From Paracoccaceae bacterium (GTDB taxonomy: Bacteria; Pseudomonadota; Alphaproteobacteria; Rhodobacterales; Rhodobacteraceae): a DNA stretch of 63,603 bases. The stretch is from NCBI GenBank assembly GCA_030148745.1, contig JASBSV010000132.1, positions 1-63,603 on the forward strand, read 5' to 3'. Both the position numbers and the translations under genes were made by a program. The notes beneath the pieces were generated by a model. The model was not told the DNA's origin, did not search any database, and saw only the letters and a program-made list of their open reading frames with translations. Each line of letters starts with the position of its first letter. The first letter of the stretch is position 1. Positions 45,834 through 54,293 of the stretch are shown here, one piece after another.

Positions 45834-46673
45834 TTACCGCTTGGCGTTGAAAACAAACAGCTTCTCGCCGTTTATCTTATAGTCGTTGATAATTTTCTCG
45901 GCCTTCTCGCTGGTCAGCCAGGTCTCAAGCTTGGCCACCAGATCGGTTTTGACCTGCGGGTGCAGCTTGGGGTTCACCGGAATGAAGGCATATTGGTTGA
46001 ACAGCACGGGATCGCCTGCATAAAGCAGCTTCAGATCGCCCTTGTTGGCGAATTTCAGCCAGCTGGCGCGATCGGACATGATATAGGCGTTCATCCCCGA
46101 GGCGGTGTTCAGGCTGGCGCCCATGCCGGCCCCGACCGCGCGATACCAAGACCCGAAACCGCTGCTGTCCATCCCGGCGGATTTCCACAGGCTCAGCTCT
46201 TTTTTGTTGGTGCCGCTGTCATCGCCCCGGCTAACGAAAGGCACTTTGGCCGCCGCGATCTTTTTCAGCGCCTCAACGGCGGTTTTTGCGCCCGCGATCC
46301 CCGCGGGGTCGGATTTGGGGCCGATCAGAACAAAATCATTATACATGATCTCGCGCCGGTGGGTGCCGTATCCTGCGGCCAGAAACGCCTCTTCGGCGGC
46401 GCGCGAATGGACCAATACGGCATCGACATCGCCGGCCTGACCCAGGCGCAGCGCCTGTCCGGTGCCAACGATCAGAAGCTGAACATCAAGCCCGAGGTCT
46501 TTCTTGATTTCGGGCAGCAGGATATCGGACAGGCCCGAGTTGTTGAAGGATGTGGTGACAGCCATTTTCAGGCTCTCTGCGCGTGCAAGCGCGGGGGCAA
46601 ACAGGCCCGAAACAAGGCTAACAGACAAAAGTACGACACGGACAAACGTCCGGGCAAAGCTAAGACGGCTCAT
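45834..46673 (-). CDS. tupA: Tungstate ABC transporter, substrate-binding protein
   Basis: 279 residues with a Sec signal peptide (about 1-32, ending ALARA). The mature start LKMAVTTSFNNSGL, VDAVLVHSRAAEEAF and FVSRGDDSGTNKKEL are the oxyanion-binding loops of the TupA family, whose VTTS and SRGDDSGT segments bind tungstate. It captures tungstate in the periplasm. Gene order is B, C, A, with a 4-base overlap to tupC. Next to the FDH accessory island, it likely supplies W for a W-dependent formate dehydrogenase; molybdate cannot be excluded. Confidence 0.9.
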   Translation of the reverse strand: MSRLSFARTFVRVVLLSVSLVSGLFAPALARAESLKMAVTTSFNNSGLSDILLPEIKKDLGLDVQLLIVGTGQALRLGQAGDVDAVLVHSRAAEEAFLAAGYGTHRREIMYNDFVLIGPKSDPAGIAGAKTAVEALKKIAAAKVPFVSRGDDSGTNKKELSLWKSAGMDSSGFGSWYRAVGAGMGASLNTASGMNAYIMSDRASWLKFANKGDLKLLYAGDPVLFNQYAFIPVNPKLHPQVKTDLVAKLETWLTSEKAEKIINDYKINGEKLFVFNAKR

Positions 46674-47386
46674 ACGACAATATCTCCCTTAAAAAAGGAT
46701 CTGGTTTCGGATGTCTTGGGTGCATCAAAAAAGCTGTTCGCATCGCCCCTTTCATGCACGGCGCCATTCAAGAGAAAGATCGCGTCAGTTGCAAGGCGCT
46801 TTGCCTGCGCCAGATCGTGGGTGGCCATGATGATACGCGTGCCGCTGTCGCGCGCGGCCAGCAAAAGCTCTTCGATCTCGCGCGTGGCGTGACCGTCAAG
46901 GTTTGCGCAGGGCTCGTCCAGAAACAACAGATCTGGCTTGCGGATCAGCGCCCGCGCCAGTGCCAGCTTTTGCTTCTCGCCCCCCGAAAGGCGCGGCGCC
47001 TGGGTTTCGATGGATCGGGCCAATCCGATCCGATCCGCCCATTTGCGGGTCTCAACACGGATTTCTTCGGCCGGCCTGCCGATCAGTTGCAGCGGATAGG
47101 CCAGATTCTGGCGCACCGAGCGGCGCAGCATGATCGGCGTCTGAAAGACATAGGCCTCGCGCCGGCGCGCCTCGGCCAGATCCACCGCATGGCTTATCCG
47201 GCCCTCGCTCAGCCGCTCCAGCCCGTGCATGACCTTCAACAGCGAGGTCTTGCCGGCGCCATTGGGGCCCAGCACCACGGTCAGGCCCGATCCCTCAATG
47301 GTCAGATCGACCGGCCCCAGAAGCACCCGCGCGCCCCGGCGCACCACCGCGCCCTCGATCCTCAGTGGCAAAAGCGGGCTTACCAT
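46670..47386 (-). CDS. tupC: Tungstate ABC transporter, ATP-binding protein
   Basis: 238 residues with Walker A GPNGAGKTS, signature LSGGEKQKLALARAL and Walker B DLLFLDEPCANLD. YVFQTPIMLRRSVRQNLAYP is typical of the phosphate/tungstate-type ATPases. It powers the TupB channel. It overlaps tupB by 7 bases upstream and tupA by 4 bases downstream. Confidence 0.9.
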   Translation of the reverse strand: MVSPLLPLRIEGAVVRRGARVLLGPVDLTIEGSGLTVVLGPNGAGKTSLLKVMHGLERLSEGRISHAVDLAEARRREAYVFQTPIMLRRSVRQNLAYPLQLIGRPAEEIRVETRKWADRIGLARSIETQAPRLSGGEKQKLALARALIRKPDLLFLDEPCANLDGHATREIEELLLAARDSGTRIIMATHDLAQAKRLATDAIFLLNGAVHERGDANSFFDAPKTSETRSFFKGDIVV

Positions 47387-48084
47387 CGGCCTTCCCTTTC
47401 GGTCTGCGACAGCCAGTGGCTGACGATACTGACCGCCAGCGCCAGCGCGATCAGAACAAACCCCAGCCCCAGCGCCAGAGCGAAATCGCCCTTGCCGGTC
47501 TCCAGCGCGATCGCGGTCGTCAGAACCCGCGTTGCATGGTCGATATTGCCGCCCACGATCATGATCGCGCCGACCTCGCCGATGGCGCGCCCGAACCCGG
47601 CAAGGGCGGCGGTCAAAAGCGTGCGCCGCCCGTCCCAGATCAGGGTGCGGATCCGCTGCATCTTGGTGGTTTTGAGCGAGATCAGAAGGTCATGATATTC
47701 GGCCCAGAGATCGCGCATCGCCTGATGGGTGATCGAGGCGACAAGCGGGGTGATGATGATCACCTGCGCAATGATCATCGCCGTCGGCGTGAACAAAAGG
47801 CCCAGCACTCCAAAAGGGCCCGACCGCGACAAAAGGATATAGACCACCAGACCCACCACCACCGGCGGCAGCCCCATAAGCGCATTCAGCGTGGCAATGG
47901 CAGTGCGTCGCAGCCGAAACCGCTGAACCGCCAGCCATGTGCCTAAGGGAAAGGCAAAGACACAGGCAATCGCCAGCGCCGAAAGGGTGACCTGCAGCGA
48001 CCGCAGGCTGATTTCGACAAGATTGGCGTCAAGTGTAACGATCAGCCAGAATGCCGCCGCCAGACCATTGAAGATATCGCTCAT
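47380..48084 (-). CDS. tupB: Tungstate ABC transporter, permease
   Basis: 234 residues with five or six predicted membrane segments; the EAA-type loop is around DLLISLKTTKMQRIRTLIWD and AALAGFGRAIGEVGAIMIVG is the conserved permease motif of TupB/ModB. It is the first gene of the tupBCA operon. The 166-base gap upstream, up to the metG stop, is GC-rich and no riboswitch or operator was recognised in it. Confidence 0.9.
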   Translation of the reverse strand: MSDIFNGLAAAFWLIVTLDANLVEISLRSLQVTLSALAIACVFAFPLGTWLAVQRFRLRRTAIATLNALMGLPPVVVGLVVYILLSRSGPFGVLGLLFTPTAMIIAQVIIITPLVASITHQAMRDLWAEYHDLLISLKTTKMQRIRTLIWDGRRTLLTAALAGFGRAIGEVGAIMIVGGNIDHATRVLTTAIALETGKGDFALALGLGFVLIALALAVSIVSHWLSQTEREGRW

Positions 48085-48250
48085 TTGCGGGCCCGCACTC
48101 CCGCGGCGGGGCGGCGCGGTGCGGGCGCCTGAATGGCTCGGTTTTGGGCTGGGCTCATCGTCACATCCGGTTTTGGCGCGAGCGTTTCAGCCGCACCCGC
48201 CAATGTCAACCGCTGCCCCGGGCAGGCGGCCCGGCGCGGCGAGGGGCGCG

Positions 48251-49972
48251 TCAACCCCGCTGGCCCGCAAACCGCTCCTGCCAATCCTCGCGCTGCTCAT
48301 CTGTGATCTTGGCGAAAAGAACCTCGGGAACCTCGAAAGCGTCACCGGGGCCGAGCCGGGCAAGGGCCTGGCCCAGATCATCGCCCGGCCAGCTGTCGTC
48401 GCTGGTGCCCATCGCTTTCAGCATCCGTGCCGATGCATCGGGAATGAAAGGCGCCGAAAGCACGGCATAAAGTGCGACCAGGTTCAGCGACAGCCGAATG
48501 ATCGCCGCCGCCGCATCCGGGTCGGTCTTGTAGACCGACCATGGCGCGGCAGATTGCAGATATTCATTGCCCGCCACCCAGATCGCGCGCAGCTCAGCCG
48601 CCGATTTGCGGATTTCCATCGCCTCCATCAGATCCTGATAGGTCTGGAGGCGCCGCGACAATTCCGCGATCAGCGCCTCTTCGGCCGGGCCAAACGCGCC
48701 GCCTTCGGGCACCGTCTCGCCAAATTTGGAACGGGCGAATTTGGTGACCCGGCTGACGAAATTCCCCAGAACATCGGCTAGATCCTTGTTCACGCTGGCC
48801 TGAAAGTTTTCCCAGGTAAACTCGGCATCCGAGTTTTCGGGCGCATGGCTAAGCAGCCACCAGCGCCAGTAATCGGCCGGCAGAATCTCAAGCGCCTGAT
48901 CCTGAAAGATCCCGCGCCCCTGACTGGTCGAGAACTGACCGCCGTCATAGTTCAGAAAATTGAACGATTTGATGTAATCGACCAGTTTCCATGGCTCGCC
49001 CGACCCCATGATTGTGGCCGGGAACGACAGCGTGTGAAAAGGCACATTGTCCTTGCCCATGAACTGAATATAGCGCACGTCTTCTGCGCCCTTATCGGTG
49101 CGCCACCAACGTTCCCATTCGGCATCCGGCGCGCCGCGCGCATTGGTCCATTCATTGGCCGCGGCGATGTATTCAATGGGCGCATCGAACCAAACATAGA
49201 AAACCTTGCCCTCCATCCCGGGCCATGGCTCGGTGCCCTTTTTGACCGGCACGCCCCAGCTCAGATCGCGGGTGATGCCCCGGTCGCGCAACCCATCGCC
49301 GTCATGCAGCCATTTCTTGGCGATCGAGGTGGTCAGCACCGGCCAGTCGGTCTTGCTGTCGATCCATGCATCCAGATCACGGCGCAAAGCGGACTGGCGC
49401 AGATAAAGATGCTTGGTCTCGCGCACCTCAAGATCGGTCGATCCCGATATCGCACTGCGCGGATCGATCAGATCGGTCGGGTCGAGCTGTTTGGTGCAGT
49501 TCTCGCATTGATCGCCGCGCGCCTTGTCATAGCCGCAGTTGGGGCAGGTGCCCTCGATATATCGGTCGGGCAGAAACCGCTTGTCGGCATTGGAATAGAC
49601 CTGACGTTCGCTGACCTCCTCGATCAGACCGGCATCGGCCAGACGACCCGCGAAATGCTGGGTCAGCGCACGGTTCTCGGGCGAGGACGAACGCCCGAAA
49701 TGATCGAACGACAGGCCAAAACCCTTGGCGATCGCCGCCTGAACCTGATGCATCTCGGCGCAGAACTCCGCCACCGGTTTGCCTGCCTTCGCCGCGGCCA
49801 GTTCCGCAGGCGTGCCATGCTCGTCGGTGGCGCATAAAAACAAAACCTCATGCCCGCGCGCACGCATGAAGCGGGCATAAAGATCGGCCGGAAGCTGCGA
49901 TCCGACGAGGTTTCCAAGATGTTTGATCCCGTTGATATAGGGAATAGCCGAGGTAATCAGAATACGTGCCAT
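48251..49972 (-). CDS. metG: Methionyl-tRNA synthetase
   Basis: 573 residues from the ATG at 49972. Class Ia synthetase with the HIGH-type motif HLGN (18-21), two zinc-knuckle pairs CPNC (143-146) and CENC (156-159), and a C-terminal anticodon-binding helical domain. The KMSKS loop reads QFSTS (346-350), a strongly altered form in which both lysines are lost. It should charge methionine onto initiator and elongator tRNAs; as the only metG in view it is expected to be essential, so the altered loop is presumably functional. No C-terminal tRNA-binding extension is present. Confidence 0.95.
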   Translation of the reverse strand: MARILITSAIPYINGIKHLGNLVGSQLPADLYARFMRARGHEVLFLCATDEHGTPAELAAAKAGKPVAEFCAEMHQVQAAIAKGFGLSFDHFGRSSSPENRALTQHFAGRLADAGLIEEVSERQVYSNADKRFLPDRYIEGTCPNCGYDKARGDQCENCTKQLDPTDLIDPRSAISGSTDLEVRETKHLYLRQSALRRDLDAWIDSKTDWPVLTTSIAKKWLHDGDGLRDRGITRDLSWGVPVKKGTEPWPGMEGKVFYVWFDAPIEYIAAANEWTNARGAPDAEWERWWRTDKGAEDVRYIQFMGKDNVPFHTLSFPATIMGSGEPWKLVDYIKSFNFLNYDGGQFSTSQGRGIFQDQALEILPADYWRWWLLSHAPENSDAEFTWENFQASVNKDLADVLGNFVSRVTKFARSKFGETVPEGGAFGPAEEALIAELSRRLQTYQDLMEAMEIRKSAAELRAIWVAGNEYLQSAAPWSVYKTDPDAAAAIIRLSLNLVALYAVLSAPFIPDASARMLKAMGTSDDSWPGDDLGQALARLGPGDAFEVPEVLFAKITDEQREDWQERFAGQRG

Positions 49973-50097
49973 CAGTCGTCCGTTGCTCTGTTCGCCCCCT
50001 CCTAGCGCAGCCACCGGCGAAGGGCCAGCGCCCTGTGTGCTTCCACATGGCAGAAATATCCCCGCCGGAGGCATGATGTTTTCAGCCGCCGGGATTA

Positions 50098-50131
50098 CGC
50101 CTTCGGCGAGAGTATTTGGACAAAGAAGAAA
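50098..50131. repeat. Roseobacter-type intergenic repeat, copy 1
   Basis: A small stem CGCC-TTC-GGCG (50098-50108) is followed by AGAGTATTTGGACAAAGAAG and further A/G-rich bases. The core AGTATTT...CAAAGAAGAA recurs at 52656-52678. A nearby CAGAAATATCCCCGCCGG (50051-50068) resembles CAGAAAAATACCCGCCG at 51502-51518. Repeats of this kind are frequent between genes in Rhodobacteraceae and probably mark transcript ends. Confidence 0.45.
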
Positions 50132-50140
50132 CCCGCGGCG

Positions 50141-51364
50141 TCAGTCAGGCTTGCGCGCGCCCTGCCAGAGCCGGCCGATCAGAAACGAGGTGCGCGGCGA
50201 ATAGACATAGCGCGTTCGGTCGGAAACCGTAGGCCGCGCGCGCATGCGCCAGAGGCTTATGATGACCAGAGCGGCGTGGCACAGGGCCAGAAACACAAAG
50301 AGCGCGTAGGGGCCGAAGCCGCTGATCAGCCACGAGGCGATAAGCGGCGAGGCGATTGCGCCGATGGCATAGACGAACATCAGTGCCGCCGAAAGCTCGA
50401 CCCGTTCGTGGTTTTCGGCAAAGTCATGGGCGTGGGCCGCGGCGATCGAGAATATTGGAAAGGTCGTGAAGCCGAAAAAACCTGCGGCCAGCATGACGCC
50501 GAGGGTACCGGTGCCGCCGGCCAGAATTGTCGTGGCCGACGAAATGATTGCGGCGAGTGACAGCCAGATCAGGACCCAGCGCCGGTCGTATTTATCGGCC
50601 AGCGATCCGACGGGATATTGCGCCAGCGCGCCGCCCGCGACATAGGCGGCGAGGAAAAAGGCGATCTGACCGGCGGCCAGGCCGACCTCCTGGCCATAGA
50701 CCGGACCGACCATCCGGAAGGCCGCGGATGTCAAACCGGCCACGACGATGGCCGCTGCGGCAAGGGGCGAGCGCTCCCACGCCAGGCGCGGGCGCAGCCG
50801 TGGTGCGGCAGGTGTGCGGGGTTGCTCGACGCGGGTGAGTGTCAGGGGCAGGAGGCTGGCGCAGCAGAGCAGCGCCAGAAGGTTGTAGGAGACATAGGAG
50901 GCCGGCTCCAGCACGCCAATCAGAAGTTGCGCCACCAGCGAGGCGCCCATATCGACCACCCGGTAGCTGCCCATGGCGCGGCCGCGGGTTTCATTGGTGA
51001 CCTTGGCGTGGAGCCATGCCTCGATCACCGTGTAGCAGCCGGCGATGGACATGCCTGTACCGATGCGCATCAGCGCCCAAGCCGTCGGGTCGATCACCAG
51101 CATATGCGCCAGAAGGCCAATTGCGCCCAACGCGGTAAATGCTGCGAAAGTACGCGAATGGCCCACCGCCCCCATCAGGCGCGGCGCCCACCAGCAGCCG
51201 ATGAAAAATCCAAAGAAATGCGCCGAGCCCAGAAGGCCGACCTGACCTGTCGTAAAGCCGATCTGAAGGCCTGAGAGCGCATCCAGCGGCCCGACGCCGC
51301 CTGATGAAAGCTGCAGGAGTATGACGGAAAGGAAAAGCGACAGAAATGAAATGATAAGGCGCAT
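50141..51364 (-). CDS. MFS transporter
   Basis: 407 residues with about 12 membrane segments. The motif between segments 2 and 3 is weak (GCWWAPRLMGAVGHSRTFAA), and GSLADKYDRRWVL matches the usual G-x3-D-x2-G/D-R-R/K pattern between segments 8 and 9. It belongs to the YcaD/UMF2-like MFS group by appearance (VIEAWLHAKVTNETRGRAMGSY). Substrate unknown. It is a single gene, upstream of which the gap to the aldo/keto reductase start is 216 bases with only repeat-like sequence. Confidence 0.88.
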   Translation of the reverse strand: MRLIISFLSLFLSVILLQLSSGGVGPLDALSGLQIGFTTGQVGLLGSAHFFGFFIGCWWAPRLMGAVGHSRTFAAFTALGAIGLLAHMLVIDPTAWALMRIGTGMSIAGCYTVIEAWLHAKVTNETRGRAMGSYRVVDMGASLVAQLLIGVLEPASYVSYNLLALLCCASLLPLTLTRVEQPRTPAAPRLRPRLAWERSPLAAAAIVVAGLTSAAFRMVGPVYGQEVGLAAGQIAFFLAAYVAGGALAQYPVGSLADKYDRRWVLIWLSLAAIISSATTILAGGTGTLGVMLAAGFFGFTTFPIFSIAAAHAHDFAENHERVELSAALMFVYAIGAIASPLIASWLISGFGPYALFVFLALCHAALVIISLWRMRARPTVSDRTRYVYSPRTSFLIGRLWQGARKPD

Positions 51365-51580
51365 GAGGTCAACCTGAGTGACTGATTATTTGCCGCTTGT
51401 TCTTATTCGACATGGCGCGTCGTTTTTGGAAAGAGAGTGCTGTGCCGGGGCCGATTGTTGCACGGGCGGTCGGGCAGGGCGATCTGGAATTATACAATTT
51501 GCAGAAAAATACCCGCCGCAGGCTTGCCGCCGGAGCAGGGTCGGGTAGGGTCGCGGTGACCAAAACAGGAGTAAGCCGAT

Positions 51581-52624
51581 ATGCGAATGACGACCCTTGG
51601 GCGCACCGATCTGAACGTATCCGTATTATGTCTGGGATCGATGACCTGGGGCACGCAGAACACCATGGCAGAGGCCCATGCGCAAATAGATCATGCCTTG
51701 GATCGGGGGATCAATTTCATCGACACCGCCGAGATGTATCCGGTCAACCCGGTCTCGCGCGAAACGATCGGCAGGACCGAGGAAATCATCGGCGAATGGC
51801 TGGCAGATTCAGGCCGGCGCAGCGATATTGTACTGGCCACGAAACATTCGGGTGAAGGTCTGGCCCATGTGCGCGGCGGCGCCCCGATTTCCTCGGCGAC
51901 CATTGTCGGGGCGGTCGAAGGCTCGCTCCGGCGGCTGAAGACTGATGTGATCGACCTTTATCAGTTCCACTGGCCCAACCGCGGCAGCTATATGTTCCGC
52001 AAGAACTGGCGCTATGATCCGTCGCATCAAAACCGGCAGGAGACGGTGGCGCATATGGAAGATGCGCTGGGCGCCCTGCAGAAGCTGGTCGATCAGGGCA
52101 AGATCCGCCATTTTGGCCTGTCGAACGAGAGTGCCTGGGGCACGGCGAACTGGCTTGAGGTAGCGGGGCGCTGCGGCGGGCCGCGGGCGGCCACGATGCA
52201 GAACGAATATTCGCTGCTCTGCCGGCTTTACGACACCGATATGGCCGAGCTTTCGGTGAATGAGGATGTCACGCTATTGGCGTTCTCGCCGCTGGCGACC
52301 GGCCTATTGACCGGAAAATACCAAAACGGCGCCAGGCCCGAAGGCTCGCGCATCACGTTGAACTCCGACCTTGGCGGACGGGTCAACGAGAAGGTCTTTC
52401 CGGCGGTGGACGCTTATCTGAAGATTGCCCGCAAACACGGGCTCGATCCCTCGCAAATGGCGATCGCCTGGTGTCTGACGCGGCCCTTTGCGGCGGTGCC
52501 GATCTTTGGCGCCACGACGATGGAGCAGCTGGATACCGCGCTGGGCGCGGCGGAGGTGAGCCTGAGTGATGAGGTTCTGGCAGAGATCGACACGGCCCAT
52601 CGCGCCCATCCGATGCCCTATTGA
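51581..52624 (+). CDS. Aldo/keto reductase (Tas-like)
   Basis: 347 residues of the AKR superfamily, Tas subgroup (NADP(H)-dependent). Catalytic residues are visible as Asp and Tyr in DTAEMYPVNPVSRE, Lys in LATKHSGEG and His in DLYQFHWPNRG. The substrate is unknown; Tas homologues reduce small aldehydes and ketones. A strong hairpin follows the stop. The next gene belongs to a separate carnitine operon. Confidence 0.9.
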   Translation: MRMTTLGRTDLNVSVLCLGSMTWGTQNTMAEAHAQIDHALDRGINFIDTAEMYPVNPVSRETIGRTEEIIGEWLADSGRRSDIVLATKHSGEGLAHVRGGAPISSATIVGAVEGSLRRLKTDVIDLYQFHWPNRGSYMFRKNWRYDPSHQNRQETVAHMEDALGALQKLVDQGKIRHFGLSNESAWGTANWLEVAGRCGGPRAATMQNEYSLLCRLYDTDMAELSVNEDVTLLAFSPLATGLLTGKYQNGARPEGSRITLNSDLGGRVNEKVFPAVDAYLKIARKHGLDPSQMAIAWCLTRPFAAVPIFGATTMEQLDTALGAAEVSLSDEVLAEIDTAHRAHPMPY

Positions 52625-52630
52625 GCCGCG

Positions 52631-52648
52631 CCGGGGGCCAGCCCCCGG
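52631..52648 (+). terminator. Strong hairpin after the aldo/keto reductase gene
   Basis: CCGGGGGC (52631-52638) and GCCCCCGG (52641-52648) form a perfect 8-base stem with a 2-base gap (loop may open to 4), starting 7 bases after the stop codon. The following ACCCCCGGAGTATTTTCGC contains T-rich sequence. It is a plausible intrinsic terminator. Confidence 0.55.
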
Positions 52649-52655
52649 ACCCCCG

Positions 52656-52680
52656 GAGTATTTTCGCAAAGAAGAAGAAA
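52656..52680. repeat. Roseobacter-type intergenic repeat, copy 2
   Basis: GAGTATTTTCGCAAAGAAGA matches the core of the copy at 50098-50131 (AGTATTT...CAAAGAAGAA), again directly after a GC-rich stem. It lies 69 bases before the BKACE start. Confidence 0.45.
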
Positions 52681-52748
52681 GCGTCGCATTTGAGCTTGCG
52701 GTCCGGGGGCGGCTGGGGTCGGCTGGGACGGAAAGGGAGGGAGTGCAA

Positions 52749-53663
52749 ATGCCGCTGGAAATGAACCGTGAGGTCTTTATCACCTGCGCAGTGACCGGAT
52801 CGGGTGCGACGCAGGACCGGAGCCCGCATGTGCCCCGCTCGCCGGCGCAGATTGCCGAGAGTGCGATTGCGGCGGCCAAGGCCGGGGCGGCGGTGGTTCA
52901 CTGCCATGTGCGCGATCCGGGTACCGGGGCGCCATCGCGCAAGATCGAGTATTACCGTGAGGTCACCGACCGCATCCGTGCTTCGGATGTGGATGTGGTT
53001 CTGAACCTGACGGCGGGGATGGGCGGTGATATCGTCTTTGGCGGTGTCGAGGAGCCCTTGCCGGTGGCGAAGGGGACCGATCTGATCGGGGCCAGCGAGC
53101 GGGTGGCGCATATCGCCGAATGTCTGCCCGAGATCTGCACGCTGGATTGCGGGACGATGAATTTCGCCGAGGCTGATTATGTGATGACCAATACGCCGGG
53201 CGCGTTGCGGGCGATGGGCCGGATGATGACCGATCTTGGGGTGAAACCGGAGATCGAGGCCTTTGACACCGGGCATTTGTGGTTTGCCAAACAGCTGGTG
53301 GAGGAGGGCGTTCTCGAGGCGCCGGCGCTGGTGCAGCTTTGCATGGGGGTGCCTTGGGGTGCGCCTGATGACCTCAATACCTTTCTGGCCATGGTAAACA
53401 ACATCCCCGCTGGCTGGGAGTTTTCGGCCTTTGGGCTGGGGCGCAGTCAGATGCCTTATGTCGCCGCTTCGGTCCTGGCGGGGGGCAATGTGCGGGTTGG
53501 TCTGGAAGATAATCTGATGCTGGACAAAGGGGTTCTGGCGGAGAACTGGCAATTGGTGGAACGGGCCAGCAGCATTATTGAAAACATGGGCGCGCGGGTG
53601 ATCGGCCCGGCGCAGGTGCGCGAAAAGCTGGGGCTGGTCAAACGCGCGCCGGTGGCGGGTTGA
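52749..53663 (+). CDS. BKACE-family enzyme, probable 3-dehydrocarnitine cleavage enzyme
   Basis: 304 residues from the ATG at 52749, preceded by GGGAGGGAG; an ATG four codons on is possible. It is a beta-keto acid cleavage enzyme (DUF849) with the Zn-binding HCHVRD (51-56) and the conserved FAFGLGRSQMP-like SAFGLGRSQMPY. The downstream carnitine dehydrogenase fusion points to 3-dehydrocarnitine plus acetyl-CoA giving betainyl-CoA and acetoacetate, as described for Sinorhizobium and Pseudomonas. Substrate from context; family is firm. Confidence 0.88.
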   Translation: MPLEMNREVFITCAVTGSGATQDRSPHVPRSPAQIAESAIAAAKAGAAVVHCHVRDPGTGAPSRKIEYYREVTDRIRASDVDVVLNLTAGMGGDIVFGGVEEPLPVAKGTDLIGASERVAHIAECLPEICTLDCGTMNFAEADYVMTNTPGALRAMGRMMTDLGVKPEIEAFDTGHLWFAKQLVEEGVLEAPALVQLCMGVPWGAPDDLNTFLAMVNNIPAGWEFSAFGLGRSQMPYVAASVLAGGNVRVGLEDNLMLDKGVLAENWQLVERASSIIENMGARVIGPAQVREKLGLVKRAPVAG

Positions 53664-53666
53664 GCC

Positions 53667-54293
53667 ATGCCGGTTCTGCTTGCTTATGGTGACAGCAACA
53701 CGCATGGCACGGTGCCGCTGAGGCAGTTGGGCGAGATGGGGCGATTGCCGCTGGACGAGCGCTGGGTTTCGGTTATGGGCCGGGCGCTGGGCCCGGCGTG
53801 GGAGGTGATCGCCGAAGGCCAGCCGGGGCGCACCACCGTGCATGACGATCCGGTCGAGGGCGCCCATCGCAACGGGCTGCGGGTTCTGCCCGCGATTTTG
53901 GACACGCACCGGCCCATCGACATGATGATCCTGATGCTGGGGACGAATGACCTCAAGCCGCGGTTTTCGGTGAGCGCCTTTGACATCGCGGCGTCTGTGG
54001 CGCGGCTGTTGGCGGTTGTGCGTGCCTCGGGCGTGGTTGCGGACGCCATTGTGGTGGCGCCGGCGCCGGTGCGCGAGAAAGGCTGTCTGGCCGGGATGTT
54101 TGAAGGCGCCGAGGCGCGGGGCGCGGGGCTGGCCGGGCGGCTGGGTAATGTGGCGCGCGAGGCGGGATACGGGTTTGTCGATGCCGGGGCGCATGTCGAG
54201 GTCGATCCTGTGGATGGCGTGCATCTGGGGCGGGACGCGCACCGGGTTCTGGGCGGTGTGATGGCTGCGGCGGTAAAGGAGCGGATGGGATGA
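53667..54293 (+). CDS. SGNH/GDSL-family hydrolase within the carnitine operon
   Basis: 208 residues, 3 bases after the BKACE gene. SGNH blocks are visible: block I GDSNTHG (nucleophile Ser near residue 10), block III GTNDLKP, and block V DGVHLGRDAH. No signal peptide, so cytoplasmic. Position between two carnitine enzymes suggests it may cleave an O-acylcarnitine or another ester to feed free carnitine to the dehydrogenase; this is inference. It overlaps the next gene by 4 bases. Confidence 0.85.
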   Translation: MPVLLAYGDSNTHGTVPLRQLGEMGRLPLDERWVSVMGRALGPAWEVIAEGQPGRTTVHDDPVEGAHRNGLRVLPAILDTHRPIDMMILMLGTNDLKPRFSVSAFDIAASVARLLAVVRASGVVADAIVVAPAPVREKGCLAGMFEGAEARGAGLAGRLGNVAREAGYGFVDAGAHVEVDPVDGVHLGRDAHRVLGGVMAAAVKERMG

